A stretch of 11,549 nt of DNA, taken from JBGTLW01 sp041743835 (GTDB taxonomy: Bacteria > Planctomycetota > Phycisphaerae > Phycisphaerales > Phycisphaeraceae). The number at the start of each line of letters is the position of its first letter. Position 1 is the stretch's first letter. Shown piece by piece: positions 1-6,960 of this stretch. A program made the translations under genes and the position numbers. The notes under the pieces are model-generated. The model was not told the origin of the DNA. It did no database searches and worked only from the letters and a program-made list of their open reading frames with translations. Location: contig JBGTLW010000310.1 in assembly GCA_041743835.1 (NCBI GenBank), positions 1 to 11,549 on the forward strand. The letters are read 5' to 3'.

Positions 1-738
1 GCGCTGACCGAACGGCTGATCGACGCGGGCGCGCGCGTCGTGGCGGTGGAGATCGATGCCGACATGGAGCCGATCCTCCGCGATCGGCTTGGGCCAGCGA
101 TGGCGGACGGGCGGCTCACGCTCCACGTCGGCGATGCGCTGGATGGCAAGCACGCGATCAACCCGCATGTCCTCGCGTTGCTCGAACAAGCGGATGCGTC
201 GCGCCCGCGCAGCGAGCAGGCAGAGGATGCGTCGCGCGTTGCATCGCAGACCGCGCCTTACAAGCTCATCGCGAATCTGCCTTACCACATCGCGTCGCCG
301 CTGCTGGTGAATCTTGCGTTGGACCACCCCGCGATGAGCGGCGCGGTGGTGATGGTGCAGAAGGAGGTCGCCGACCGCATGGCCGGGACCCCGGCGGACG
401 GTAAGGCGTATGGCCCGCTGGGGATCATCTTGCAGGCGGTGTTCTCGGTGGAGCGGGTGTGCGTGTTGTCGCCGGGCTGTTTTTATCCCCCGCCCACGAT
501 CGCCTCGGCCGTGGTGAAACTGACCCGCCGGGCTCATCCGTTGTGCGACAACCCGCACGCGTTCGCCGCGTTTGTGCACCGGCTGTTTGGCAGGCGTCGC
601 AAGCAGTTGGGCGCGATCCTCGGCCGGGACACACCGCTGCCGCCCGACCTCTCCCCGCAGGCCCGGCCCGAGACGCTGGCCGTGGAACAACTGGTGGCCC
701 TCGCGCGTTGGATTGACGGCCCCCCCGCCCCCGTTTAG
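1..738 (+). CDS. rsmA: 16S rRNA dimethyladenosine transferase RsmA (KsgA), 5'-truncated by window edge
   Basis: This enzyme dimethylates two adjacent adenines in the 3'-terminal helix of 16S rRNA, using SAM, late in 30S assembly. The frame is open from base 1 (ALTERLIDAGARVVAVEID...), so the true start and the glycine-rich SAM loop lie outside the window. Visible family marks are the acidic motif VVAVEID, the catalytic NLPY motif in LIANLPYHIASP, the PGCFYPPPTIASAVVKL segment, and the LFGRRRKQLGAIL helix of the C-terminal domain. Between GDAL and LIANLPY there is an unusually long, low-complexity stretch (about residues 57-82 of the visible part) that includes two 13-nt direct repeats. The TAG stop (736-738) lies inside a dispersed repeat that begins at 733. 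Family assignment is secure; only the N-terminus is missing. Confidence 0.95.
   Translation, partial: ALTERLIDAGARVVAVEIDADMEPILRDRLGPAMADGRLTLHVGDALDGKHAINPHVLALLEQADASRPRSEQAEDASRVASQTAPYKLIANLPYHIASPLLVNLALDHPAMSGAVVMVQKEVADRMAGTPADGKAYGPLGIILQAVFSVERVCVLSPGCFYPPPTIASAVVKLTRRAHPLCDNPHAFAAFVHRLFGRRRKQLGAILGRDTPLPPDLSPQARPETLAVEQLVALARWIDGPPAPV
192..237 (+). repeat. In-frame direct repeats inside rsmA
   Basis: The 13-mer GGATGCGTCGCGC occurs at 192-204 and again at 225-237. The two copies are exactly 33 nt (11 codons) apart. They encode two DASR peptides in a region where other RsmA proteins have only a short link before the NLPY motif. I read this as a small in-frame repeat insertion. It could also be ordinary low-complexity drift in a GC-rich gene. 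Confidence 0.5.
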
Positions 739-765
739 CGCGGGCCGTCAGGCCCCGTGTTCCCC
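733..765 (+). repeat. Dispersed palindromic repeat, copy 1 (3' end of rsmA)
   Basis: A 33-nt sequence starting GTTTAGCGCGGGCCGTC and ending CCCCGTGTTCCCC recurs at 10900-10932 in the same orientation with one mismatch (A versus C at 750). It contains the inverted repeat GGGCC (742-746) and GGCCC (751-755) around a GTCA loop. The rsmA stop codon is the TAG within it. There is no T-tract, so a canonical Rho-independent terminator is unlikely. It looks like a REP-type interspersed element, possibly acting at transcript 3' ends. Confidence 0.7.
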
Positions 766-868
766 CGCGTTCCGAAACCACGCCCCCGAGCACTGAAATG
801 CGCCGAACCAACGCCGCGGCGGACGCCGCGCGCGAAACAATGATGACCACCCTCAACTGCGCGTGGGA

Positions 869-897
869 TTGATCGTTTCCCTCCATGAGCCTAGAGT
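869..897 (+). promoter_or_regulatory. Candidate sigma70-type promoter for the glycosyltransferase gene
   Basis: TTGATC (869-874) and TAGAGT (892-897) are separated by exactly 17 nt, a good match to -35 and -10 spacing, and lie 37 nt before the ATG at 935. Each box matches four of six consensus bases. The remaining 739-934 gap holds the dispersed repeat at its start and otherwise nothing recognisable. Confidence 0.4.
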
Positions 898-934
898 GAG
901 TGACCCTGTCCCACGCCTCCCCAGGAGCCCTTCC

Positions 935-1687
935 ATGCGCATCCTCGTCGCGGTGCCCGTTTACAACGAACAGCGTTATGTCCAGCGCGTGATCGAGAAG
1001 CTCATCCGCTTTGCCGACCACGTGCTGGTCATCGACGATGGCTCGACGGACTACACGCCGATGCTGCTGGCGATGCAGCCGGTGGACGTGGTGCGCCACC
1101 GCGAGAACCTGGGCTACGGCCGAAGCATCCGCGATGCGTTCACCTGGGCACAGAGCTTCGGGTACGACTGGCTGATCACGATGGACTGCGATGAACAGCA
1201 CGAGCCCGAGAGCCTCCCCGCCTTCTACGACGCGATCAAGGCAGACGACGCGGACGTGATCTCCGGCTCGCGCTACATGTGTCGCACGCGCTGCGGCGAT
1301 CCGCCGCCCGAAGACCGACGCAAGATCAACGCGCAGATCACCGGCATGGTCAACGATCGGTTGGGCTTGTCCATCACCGATGCGTTCTGCGGGTTCAAGG
1401 CCTACCGCGTCAGCACGCTCAGCGATCTGGACCTGGATGTTGATGGCTACGCGATCCCGCTGCAGGCGTGGGTGCAACATGCGGCGTATGGCCACCGGGT
1501 CCGCGAGGTCCCGATCCGATTGATCTACAACGACCCCAACCGCTCCTTCGGCGGGCCGTTGGACAACCCGACCAGCCGGCTTGCGCATTATGAAAAGGTC
1601 TTTGATGCTGAGCTTGCCCGCCACGCCGAGCGCCTGCCTAAGGCCGCGGTCATGACAAGCAACGGCACGCACACGGGCAACCGCTGA
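935..1687 (+). CDS. Glycosyltransferase family 2 (dolichyl-phosphate mannosyltransferase-like)
   Basis: Predicted soluble GT-A fold glycosyltransferase of 250 residues. It probably transfers a sugar from a nucleotide-sugar to a lipid or polysaccharide acceptor at the cytoplasmic face of the membrane. Seen in the sequence: the GT2 opening VAVPVYNE (residues 5-12), the nucleotide-binding IDDGSTD (33-39), the metal-binding DxD within MDCDEQHEP (83-91), DVISGSRY (107-114), and the SITDAFCGFKAYR segment typical of DPM1/GtrB-like enzymes. No hydrophobic C-terminal membrane helices are present, unlike GtrB. The ATG at 935 is chosen because AGGAG (923-927) sits 7 nt upstream and homologous sequence begins there; the frame extends upstream to 863 without family similarity. 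The next gene begins 0-9 nt after the TGA, so the two are probably co-transcribed. Donor and acceptor cannot be told from the sequence. Confidence 0.9.
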   Translation: MRILVAVPVYNEQRYVQRVIEKLIRFADHVLVIDDGSTDYTPMLLAMQPVDVVRHRENLGYGRSIRDAFTWAQSFGYDWLITMDCDEQHEPESLPAFYDAIKADDADVISGSRYMCRTRCGDPPPEDRRKINAQITGMVNDRLGLSITDAFCGFKAYRVSTLSDLDLDVDGYAIPLQAWVQHAAYGHRVREVPIRLIYNDPNRSFGGPLDNPTSRLAHYEKVFDAELARHAERLPKAAVMTSNGTHTGNR

Positions 1688-1696
1688 GTGCCGAAG

Positions 1697-3007
1697 ATGC
1701 GGGTCCACCTCGATCCCTCGCCCGATGCGATTGGCCTTCCGCCGACGCCACGCGTCGTCACCGGCCATCAGGCGCAGCTCTTCCACCCCGGCATCCTCGC
1801 CAAGTATCTCGCGGCGGTTCATGCTTATGGCGGCCGCCTGCCATTGGTCAACGTCGTCGTCGATCAGGACGCCTACGACCCGCTGCGCCTGGATTTGCCG
1901 CGGCAGGAGGGTGATCGGCTGGCGGTGGACACGCGCCACCTCGCGCCCGTCGTGCCGCAGGTGCCCATCGGGTGCCAGCCCGCAGCCGACGTGAAGCACG
2001 TCCGGCAGGCGCTCGAATCGATCAACCCGCAAGCCATGCCGATGCGTCAGGCTCTGCTGGATGCGTTTGAAGCGGTGGGGCGGCCGCGCACGCTGGCGCA
2101 GCAGATGGCGGGGGTTCTCGCGATGGTCATGCGGCCGTGGTGTGCGCCAAGCGCAGCCCCGCGCGAATGGATCACGCACACCTACGCCTCGGCCCTGCTT
2201 GAGGACCACGCGGGAGAAGTGGTGCGCGACCTCCTGCGCGATGCGCACCGCGCCGCCCTGCTCTACAACACCGCGGCAGAGCAGGTCCCCGACGCGGGCA
2301 TCACACCCATGCGCATCGAGCCGGACCGCGTGGAAGTGCCGATGTGGCGCTTGCGATGGATGCGGCCGCGCGAAAGGGTGTTCGTGGATCGCGCGGATTC
2401 CACGCCCATCTTCACCACCGAAGCGGGTGAGCCGATCGAGAACCGCAGCGAGCTTGCCCCGCGTGCGCTACTCATGACCGCGCTGATGCGTCGGCCCGAT
2501 AGCTGCGATCTTTTCATTCACGGCACGGGCGGTTGGGTGTACGACCGCATCACCGAGCGCTGGTGGGCCGCGTGGCGGGGTGAGGCGCTTGCACCCATGG
2601 CCTGCGTCACAGCCGACGCGTATCTGGAGTTCCAGGCCCCGGTCAACGATCAGGCCGCGCTCAGCCACGCGGTGTGGTACCGCCAGCACATCAAGCACAA
2701 CGTGGACCGCCACGCGGCAGTCAACCGCCCGGAAGCTGGCCACCCGCTCGCGCAGCGCAAGCGCGACCTGCTGGCGCACATGGATGATGACCGCGACAAG
2801 GCCCGCCGACGCGCCGCGTTCGATGAGCTGCACCGCATCAATGCCGAGCTGCGCAACGCCTACCCACAGGTGATCCGCGACGCGGACACCGCGTTGGATC
2901 GCGCCACCGCCGGGCTCGCCAACCGCGCGATCGCGGCCCGCAGAGACTGGTTCTTCGGGCTGTACCCCGCGGCGGTGCTGGAAGCGTTGCGCGAACAGAT
3001 CATGTGA
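1697..3007 (+). CDS. BshC-like protein of unknown function
   Basis: About 436 residues. The N-terminal motif VVTGHQAQLFHPG followed by KYLAA and LPLVNVVVDQDAYD resembles the start of BshC (the putative cysteine-adding enzyme of bacillithiol synthesis), which has TGQQ-x-x-LF-x-G and an acidic EDHD-like motif after a beta strand. Further on, FIHGTGGWVYD (from codon 276 counted from the alternative start at 1688) followed by APMACVTADAYLEF resembles BshC's glycine-rich GGxxE/Y region and following strand. A basic and acidic, probably helical or coiled-coil segment (about 345-405) also fits that architecture. Similarity is by motif only, so function is open. Two starts are possible: GTG 1688, directly after the upstream TGA, or ATG 1697, with a weak GAG eight bases upstream; neither has a strong ribosome site. 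Tight linkage to the glycosyltransferase suggests a shared pathway (inference). No BshA- or BshB-like gene is in the window. Confidence 0.75.
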   Translation: MRVHLDPSPDAIGLPPTPRVVTGHQAQLFHPGILAKYLAAVHAYGGRLPLVNVVVDQDAYDPLRLDLPRQEGDRLAVDTRHLAPVVPQVPIGCQPAADVKHVRQALESINPQAMPMRQALLDAFEAVGRPRTLAQQMAGVLAMVMRPWCAPSAAPREWITHTYASALLEDHAGEVVRDLLRDAHRAALLYNTAAEQVPDAGITPMRIEPDRVEVPMWRLRWMRPRERVFVDRADSTPIFTTEAGEPIENRSELAPRALLMTALMRRPDSCDLFIHGTGGWVYDRITERWWAAWRGEALAPMACVTADAYLEFQAPVNDQAALSHAVWYRQHIKHNVDRHAAVNRPEAGHPLAQRKRDLLAHMDDDRDKARRRAAFDELHRINAELRNAYPQVIRDADTALDRATAGLANRAIAARRDWFFGLYPAAVLEALREQIM

Positions 3008-3039
3008 CTTCCATGCTCTGTCGTGCGCGTGTGAAGAAT

Positions 3040-3045
3040 TATCAT
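3040..3045 (+). promoter_or_regulatory. Candidate -10 element upstream of larB
   Basis: TATCAT lies in a locally AT-rich patch (3036-3064) in the 97-nt gap between the BshC-like gene and larB. Similar TAT-x-x-T boxes precede ffh and valS. No -35 hexamer is recognisable at the expected spacing. A second option is TAACAT at 3056-3061. This is weak evidence. Confidence 0.25.
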
Positions 3046-3104
3046 GCGTGTTGCTCTAACATGCGTTGGAGAGCCTTGTGCGCCGCCCGCCGCAGTACCC
3101 CGCT

Positions 3105-3878
3105 ATGCAAGACCTCGCCCCACAGCTTGATGCCCTGCTCGCGCGACTCCGCGCGGGGGAGGTATCCCCCGAGGATGCCGTGGCCCACGTCCGCGCGATG
3201 GTGCGCCCCGCGACGCAGGACCTCGGCGACGCGACCATCGACCACGACCGCGCCCGACGGTGCGGGCACGCCGAGGTGATCTACGCGCCGGGCAAGACGG
3301 CCGAGCAGGTCGTGCGCATTTCCCGCTCGCTGCTTGAACACAACACCAGCGTGCTCGTCAGCCGTGCCCGGCCCGAGCAGGTGGACGCGGTCGCGGTGGC
3401 GTTCACAGACCGGCCCGTGGAGGTCGGCCCGCTGTGCGGCACGGTCATCATCGGGCACCCGCCCATCCCCCCAGCCGAGCAGCCGGCCATCCCCATCATC
3501 ACCGCGGGCACAGCCGACCAGCGCGTGGCGGAGGAAGCCGCACTCACCTGCAAAGCGCTCGGCCACGCCACCCGGCGGATCAACGATGTCGGTGTGGCGG
3601 GCGTGCATCGGCTGATCGAGCGCGTGGGTGAGCTGCGTGGCTGCCGGGTGCTCATCTGCATCGCCGGCATGGAAGGCGCGCTGCCCAGCGTGGTGGGCGG
3701 GCTGGTGGATGTGCCCGTGATCGCGGTGCCCACGAGCGTGGGCTACGGCGCCGCGTTCGACGGGCTGGCGGCTCTGCTGGGCATGCTCACGTCGTGCGCA
3801 TCGGGGGTGACCGTGGTGAACATCGACAACGGCTTCGGGGCCGCGTACGCCGCGTGCCAGACCAACCGTCTGCGTTGA
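3105..3878 (+). CDS. larB: Nickel-pincer cofactor biosynthesis protein LarB
   Basis: LarB carboxylates and hydrolyses nicotinic acid adenine dinucleotide to start synthesis of the nickel-pincer nucleotide used by lactate racemase and other LarA-family enzymes. The protein (257 residues from ATG 3105) shows the LarB pattern: helical N-terminus DALLARLRAGEVSPEDAV (9-26), EVIYAPGKTAEQVVRI (57-72), then the AIR-carboxylase-like core IITAGTADQRVAEEAAL (131-147), RINDVGVAGVHRL (158-170), GMEGALPSVVGGL (188-200), VIAVPTSVGYGA (205-216) and NIDNGFGAAYAA (239-250). Start choice is uncertain. ATG 3105 matches where the family begins but has no Shine-Dalgarno. GTG 3078 has GGAG (3068-3071) 6 nt upstream. 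TTG 3066 is also in frame. The partner genes larC, larE and larA are not in this window. Confidence 0.93.
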   Translation: MQDLAPQLDALLARLRAGEVSPEDAVAHVRAMVRPATQDLGDATIDHDRARRCGHAEVIYAPGKTAEQVVRISRSLLEHNTSVLVSRARPEQVDAVAVAFTDRPVEVGPLCGTVIIGHPPIPPAEQPAIPIITAGTADQRVAEEAALTCKALGHATRRINDVGVAGVHRLIERVGELRGCRVLICIAGMEGALPSVVGGLVDVPVIAVPTSVGYGAAFDGLAALLGMLTSCASGVTVVNIDNGFGAAYAACQTNRLR

Positions 3879-3884
3879 AGCGGT

Positions 3885-3890
3885 TATACT
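3885..3890 (+). promoter_or_regulatory. Candidate -10 element upstream of ffh
   Basis: TATACT, five of six to the sigma70 -10 consensus, sits in GGTTATACTGC just after the larB stop and 68 nt before the ffh ATG. No convincing -35 is seen 16-18 nt upstream, where the sequence is still larB coding. It suggests ffh has its own promoter in addition to any read-through. Confidence 0.35.
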
Positions 3891-3958
3891 GCTGGACGCT
3901 CCGGTCAGAGCCTGCCCCCGGCCGTGTGCCCCGCAGCACACCACGGTGAGGCAACCGC

Positions 3959-5476
3959 ATGTTTACTTCCCTGTCGGATAAGTTTGAAAGCGCGATGCGC
4001 CAGCTCTCGGGCCGGGGCAAGATCTCCGAGTCCAACATCCGCGACGCGATGGGTGAGGTGCGCGAGGCCCTGCTCGAAGCGGACGTCCACTACGAGGTGG
4101 CCGAGGCATTCTGCGACGGCGTGGTGCGCAAGGCGATCGGCACCGCGGTGCTCGAATCGCTCAAGCCCGCGCAGCAGATGATCAAGATCGTGCACGATGA
4201 GCTGGTCCTGCTGCTGGGCGGGGACGACCCCGATGCGCAGGAAGCCCCGACTAAAGAACAGCCCCCGTTCTATTTTGTGTCACCCGGGCCGACGATCGTC
4301 ATGATGGCGGGCCTGCAAGGCTCGGGCAAGACGACGACGTGCGGCAAGCTCGCGGCGTACCTCAAGCGTCGGGGCAAGCACGTCATGCTCGCCGCGGCCG
4401 ACCTCCAGCGCCCCGCCGCGGTGAAGCAGCTCCAGGTGGTGGCCCAGCAGGTGCAGGACGACGCGCCGGGCGGCGGGAGTGTCGCGTTCTACAGCGAGCC
4501 GGACAAGGTCGCGGAGTATGGCAAGGCTGTGGGCGCGGCGGTGACGGTGTGCAGGAACGCCGTGAAAAAAGCCCAGGCCTCGGGCATCGACGTGCTGATC
4601 CTCGACACCGCGGGCCGGCTGCACATCAACGACGACCTGATGGGCGAGCTGCGGCAGGTCAACCAGGCCACCCAGCCCCACCACATCATGCTCGTCATCG
4701 ACGCCATGACCGGGCAGGACGCGGTCAACTCCGCAAAGGCGTTCAACGACCAGCTCGAGATCGACGGCGTCATCCTCACCAAGTTCGACTCCGACACCCG
4801 TGGCGGCGCGGCGCTCACCGTCAAGCAGATCACCGGCAAGCCGATCAAGTTCATCGGCGTCGGGGAGAAGCTGGACAACCTCGAAGAGTTCCACCCCACC
4901 CGCATCGCGTCGCGCATCCTCGGCATGGGCGACATCGTGTCGCTGGTCGAGAAGGCCCAGGCCGAGGTCAGCGAAGAAGAGGCGCTGGCGCTTCAGGAGA
5001 AGATGGCAGCGGGCAAGATGACGATGGACGACTTCCTCAAGCAGCTCCGCACGATGCGGAAGATGGGCTCGATGAAGGCGCTGCTGGGCATGCTCCCGGG
5101 CATCGGCAAGCAGCTCAAGGACCTGAACCTCGATGATGCGCAGGTGGACCAGACCGAGGCGATCATCCAGTCGATGACGCATGATGAACGGCAGGACGTG
5201 GAGCTGCTGAACAACTCCCGCCGCCGCCGCATCGCCCGTGGCTCGGGGACCGACCAGCGCGACGTATCGCAACTGGTCAAGGGCTTCGAGATGGTGAGCC
5301 AGCTCACGAAGCAGATGTCAAGCATGGGCGCGATGAGCAAGATGAAGGCGATGGCCGGGATGAGCAGCCCCGCGATGCAGGCCGCGATGATGGGTGGCCG
5401 GGGCGGCATGCCCAAGGCCAAGGGCTCGACCCAGGCCAACAAACCCAAGTACAAACAACGCAAGCGCAAGCGATAG
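3959..5476 (+). CDS. ffh: Signal recognition particle protein Ffh
   Basis: Ffh (SRP54 homologue) binds 4.5S RNA and hydrophobic signal sequences emerging from the ribosome. It docks with FtsY at the membrane by mutual GTPase activation. The 505-residue product has the usual N-G-M order: helical N domain (about 1-88), P-loop GLQGSGKTTT (118-127), DLQRPAA (148-154), DTAGR (216-220), base-specificity motif TKFDSDTRGGAA (274-285) and GVGEKLDNLEEF (300-311). A methionine-rich M domain follows from about 330 with an RRRRIARGSG signature helix. It ends in a Met-rich segment (about 450-485) and a strongly basic tail. TKFDSD replaces the commoner TKLDGD, a mild variation. GGTGAGG (3945-3951) lies 7 nt before the ATG and supports this start. 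An extra linker (about 88-108) between N and G domains is slightly longer than usual. Confidence 0.97.
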   Translation: MFTSLSDKFESAMRQLSGRGKISESNIRDAMGEVREALLEADVHYEVAEAFCDGVVRKAIGTAVLESLKPAQQMIKIVHDELVLLLGGDDPDAQEAPTKEQPPFYFVSPGPTIVMMAGLQGSGKTTTCGKLAAYLKRRGKHVMLAAADLQRPAAVKQLQVVAQQVQDDAPGGGSVAFYSEPDKVAEYGKAVGAAVTVCRNAVKKAQASGIDVLILDTAGRLHINDDLMGELRQVNQATQPHHIMLVIDAMTGQDAVNSAKAFNDQLEIDGVILTKFDSDTRGGAALTVKQITGKPIKFIGVGEKLDNLEEFHPTRIASRILGMGDIVSLVEKAQAEVSEEEALALQEKMAAGKMTMDDFLKQLRTMRKMGSMKALLGMLPGIGKQLKDLNLDDAQVDQTEAIIQSMTHDERQDVELLNNSRRRRIARGSGTDQRDVSQLVKGFEMVSQLTKQMSSMGAMSKMKAMAGMSSPAMQAAMMGGRGGMPKAKGSTQANKPKYKQRKRKR

Positions 5477-5532
5477 CGTTGTGTGGCGGCTGTCCTGTAG
5501 AAATGCTGTGAACTGAGCCGTCGCGTCCACAC

Positions 5533-5586
5533 GACGGGGCGAGCAACGCTCGCTTCTGTGCCGCCAGCGGCGGCCCCGTCTCGGGG
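5533..5586 (+). repeat. Cluster of overlapping inverted repeats between ffh and serB
   Basis: Four perfect stems can be drawn here. GACGGGGC (5533-5540) pairs with GCCCCGTC (5573-5580). Inside are GCGAGC (5539-5544) with GCTCGC (5548-5553), and GCCGCC (5560-5565) with GGCGGC (5569-5574). CCCCG (5574-5578) pairs with CGGGG (5582-5586). Some are mutually exclusive; the outer 8-bp stem plus shortened inner hairpins would form a three-way junction. There is no T-run, so a simple terminator is unlikely. It could be a structured 3' end of ffh, a leader of serB, or a decayed interspersed repeat. Confidence 0.5.
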
Positions 5587-5591
5587 ACGAG

Positions 5592-5607
5592 GCGGCTCTG
5601 ATAAGGC
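5592..5607 (+). repeat. Degenerate copy of the valS REP tail
   Basis: GCGGCTCTGATAAGGC matches GCGGCTCTGATGAGGC (8963-8978, in valS) at 15 of 16 positions. GGGGAC lies just upstream (5583-5588), as in the REP head, so this may be a deletion derivative of the same element. Read in the serB frame it would give GRGGSDKA, close to the GRGSDEA peptide encoded by the valS copies. Confidence 0.45.
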
Positions 5608-5635
5608 TTCCACGAACTTCGAACCCACGCGCCCC

Positions 5636-6886
5636 ATGCCCCAGACGCCAACCACGTACCTCCTCCGATTCACCGGCGAAGACCGGCCCGGGCTCACCGC
5701 CCAGCTCACCGCGGCGCTCGCGGCCCACGGCGCGGCGGTCATCGATATCAATCAGGCGGTCATCCACCAGTCGCTGCTGCTTGGCATCATGGTCCGCCTC
5801 CCCGAGCCCATAAGCGACAAGCAGGCCGAGCGCATCATCGCGCAGGTCAAGAAGGCTGCGCGCGGATTGGACCTTAAGATGAAGGCCCGCTCCATCGCCG
5901 ATGCAGACTACGACTCGTGGGTCGCCCGTCAGGGCAAGCCGCGTCACATCCTTACCCTGCTCACGCGCAGCGTCACCGCGCAGCAGCTCGAAGCGGTGAC
6001 GGGTGTGATCGCCCGGCAGGGGCTGAACATCGACGTGATCCACCGCTTGTCGGGCCGGCCCCCGCGTCTGGATGACGGGCAACCCAAGCGTGCGTGTGTG
6101 GAGTTCTGGCTGCGTGGCGAGCCGCGTGATGCCGAGGCCATGCACGCCAGCTTCATGTCGCTGGGCACGGAGCTTTCCGTGGACATCGCGTGGCAGAAGG
6201 ACGATGTGTACCGCCGGACCCGCCGGATGGTTGTGTTTGATATGGATTCGACGCTGATCCAGGCGGAGGTGATCGACGAGCTCGCGAAGGAAGCGGGTGC
6301 CGGGCCACAGGTCGCCGCGGTCACCGAGGCGGCGATGCGTGGCGAGCTGGATTTCGACCAGTCGCTGCGCCAGCGTGTGGCCACGCTCGCGGGCCTCCCC
6401 GAGTCTTCGCTGCGCACCGTGGCGGATCGGTTGGAGCTGACCGAGGGCGCCGCCACGCTGCTGCACCACCTCCGCGCGTTCGGGTACAAGACGGCTGTGC
6501 TCTCCGGCGGATTCACGTACTTCGGGCGCCACCTCCAGGGCATCCTCGGGCTGGACCACGTGTACGCCAACGAGCTTGAGATTATCGACGGCCGGCTCAC
6601 CGGCCGGGTCGTCGGGCCGATCATCAATGGCCAGCGCAAAGCCGAGCTGCTCGATGAACTGGCCACGCGCGAGGGCATCCACCGCAGGCAGGTCATCGCG
6701 ATCGGCGACGGGGCCAACGACCTGCCCATGCTCAACCGCGCGGGCCTGGGCATCGCTTTCCACGCCAAGCCCATCGTCCGCGAGCAGGCCGAGCACGCGG
6801 TCTCGACCCTCGGGCTCGACGCGCTGCTCTATCTGCTTGGCGTCCGCGACCGTGAGAGGATCGACCAGGCGACCAGGGGCGCTTAA
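5636..6886 (+). CDS. serB: Phosphoserine phosphatase SerB with two N-terminal ACT domains
   Basis: Catalyses the last step of serine biosynthesis, hydrolysing O-phosphoserine to serine in the cytoplasm. The 416-residue protein opens with an ACT domain (about 6-78, LLRFTGEDRPGLTAQLTAAL), has a second ACT-like domain (about 103-175, ILTLLTRSVTAQQLEAVTG), then a HAD phosphatase domain. HAD motifs visible: nucleophile DMDST (202-206), motif II serine in VLSGGFTYF (S290), motif III lysine in NGQRKAELL (K335), and GDGANDLPML (357-366). The ACT domains imply allosteric control, probably by serine as in related SerB proteins (inference from family). The ATG at 5636 starts just before the first ACT strand. 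An upstream in-frame GTG at 5558 would add residues encoded by repeat DNA and is unlikely. No Shine-Dalgarno is visible. Confidence 0.96.
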   Translation: MPQTPTTYLLRFTGEDRPGLTAQLTAALAAHGAAVIDINQAVIHQSLLLGIMVRLPEPISDKQAERIIAQVKKAARGLDLKMKARSIADADYDSWVARQGKPRHILTLLTRSVTAQQLEAVTGVIARQGLNIDVIHRLSGRPPRLDDGQPKRACVEFWLRGEPRDAEAMHASFMSLGTELSVDIAWQKDDVYRRTRRMVVFDMDSTLIQAEVIDELAKEAGAGPQVAAVTEAAMRGELDFDQSLRQRVATLAGLPESSLRTVADRLELTEGAATLLHHLRAFGYKTAVLSGGFTYFGRHLQGILGLDHVYANELEIIDGRLTGRVVGPIINGQRKAELLDELATREGIHRRQVIAIGDGANDLPMLNRAGLGIAFHAKPIVREQAEHAVSTLGLDALLYLLGVRDRERIDQATRGA

Positions 6887-6919
6887 CACGCCCAGCCACG
6901 CCGCACCGTGCAAACCCGT

Positions 6920-6925
6920 TATCTT
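6920..6925 (+). promoter_or_regulatory. Candidate -10 element upstream of valS
   Basis: TATCTT lies in an AT-rich patch (GTTATCTTTATCA) in the 74-nt serB-valS gap, 35 nt before the valS ATG. There is no recognisable -35. It resembles the boxes before larB and ffh. No T-box leader is possible in so short a gap. Confidence 0.25.
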
Positions 6926-6960
6926 TATCAGCCCGACTCCCACCGCCCCGAGGTGTTCCC

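Noticed and set aside
742..755. Rho-independent terminator after rsmA (and its counterpart at 10909-10922 after valS)
   Set aside because: The hairpin is present but followed by GTGTTCCCC rather than a T-tract, and the sequence is a dispersed repeat.
798..872. 24-codon ORF (MRRTNAAADAARE...) before the glycosyltransferase
   Set aside because: No Shine-Dalgarno, no repeat of regulatory codons, no attenuator-like stems after it, and its end overlaps the likely -35 box. A leader peptide cannot be excluded but is not supported.
425..2248. Long open frame on the minus strand (607 codons) opposite rsmA, the glycosyltransferase and the BshC-like gene
   Set aside because: It is antisense to two well-supported genes and one probable gene. 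Its product is Arg/His/Asp-rich with no family resemblance, typical of shadow frames in GC-rich DNA.
5318..6943. Long open frame on the minus strand (541 codons) opposite ffh and serB
   Set aside because: Antisense to conserved domains of Ffh and SerB, with no recognisable motifs; a GC-driven shadow.
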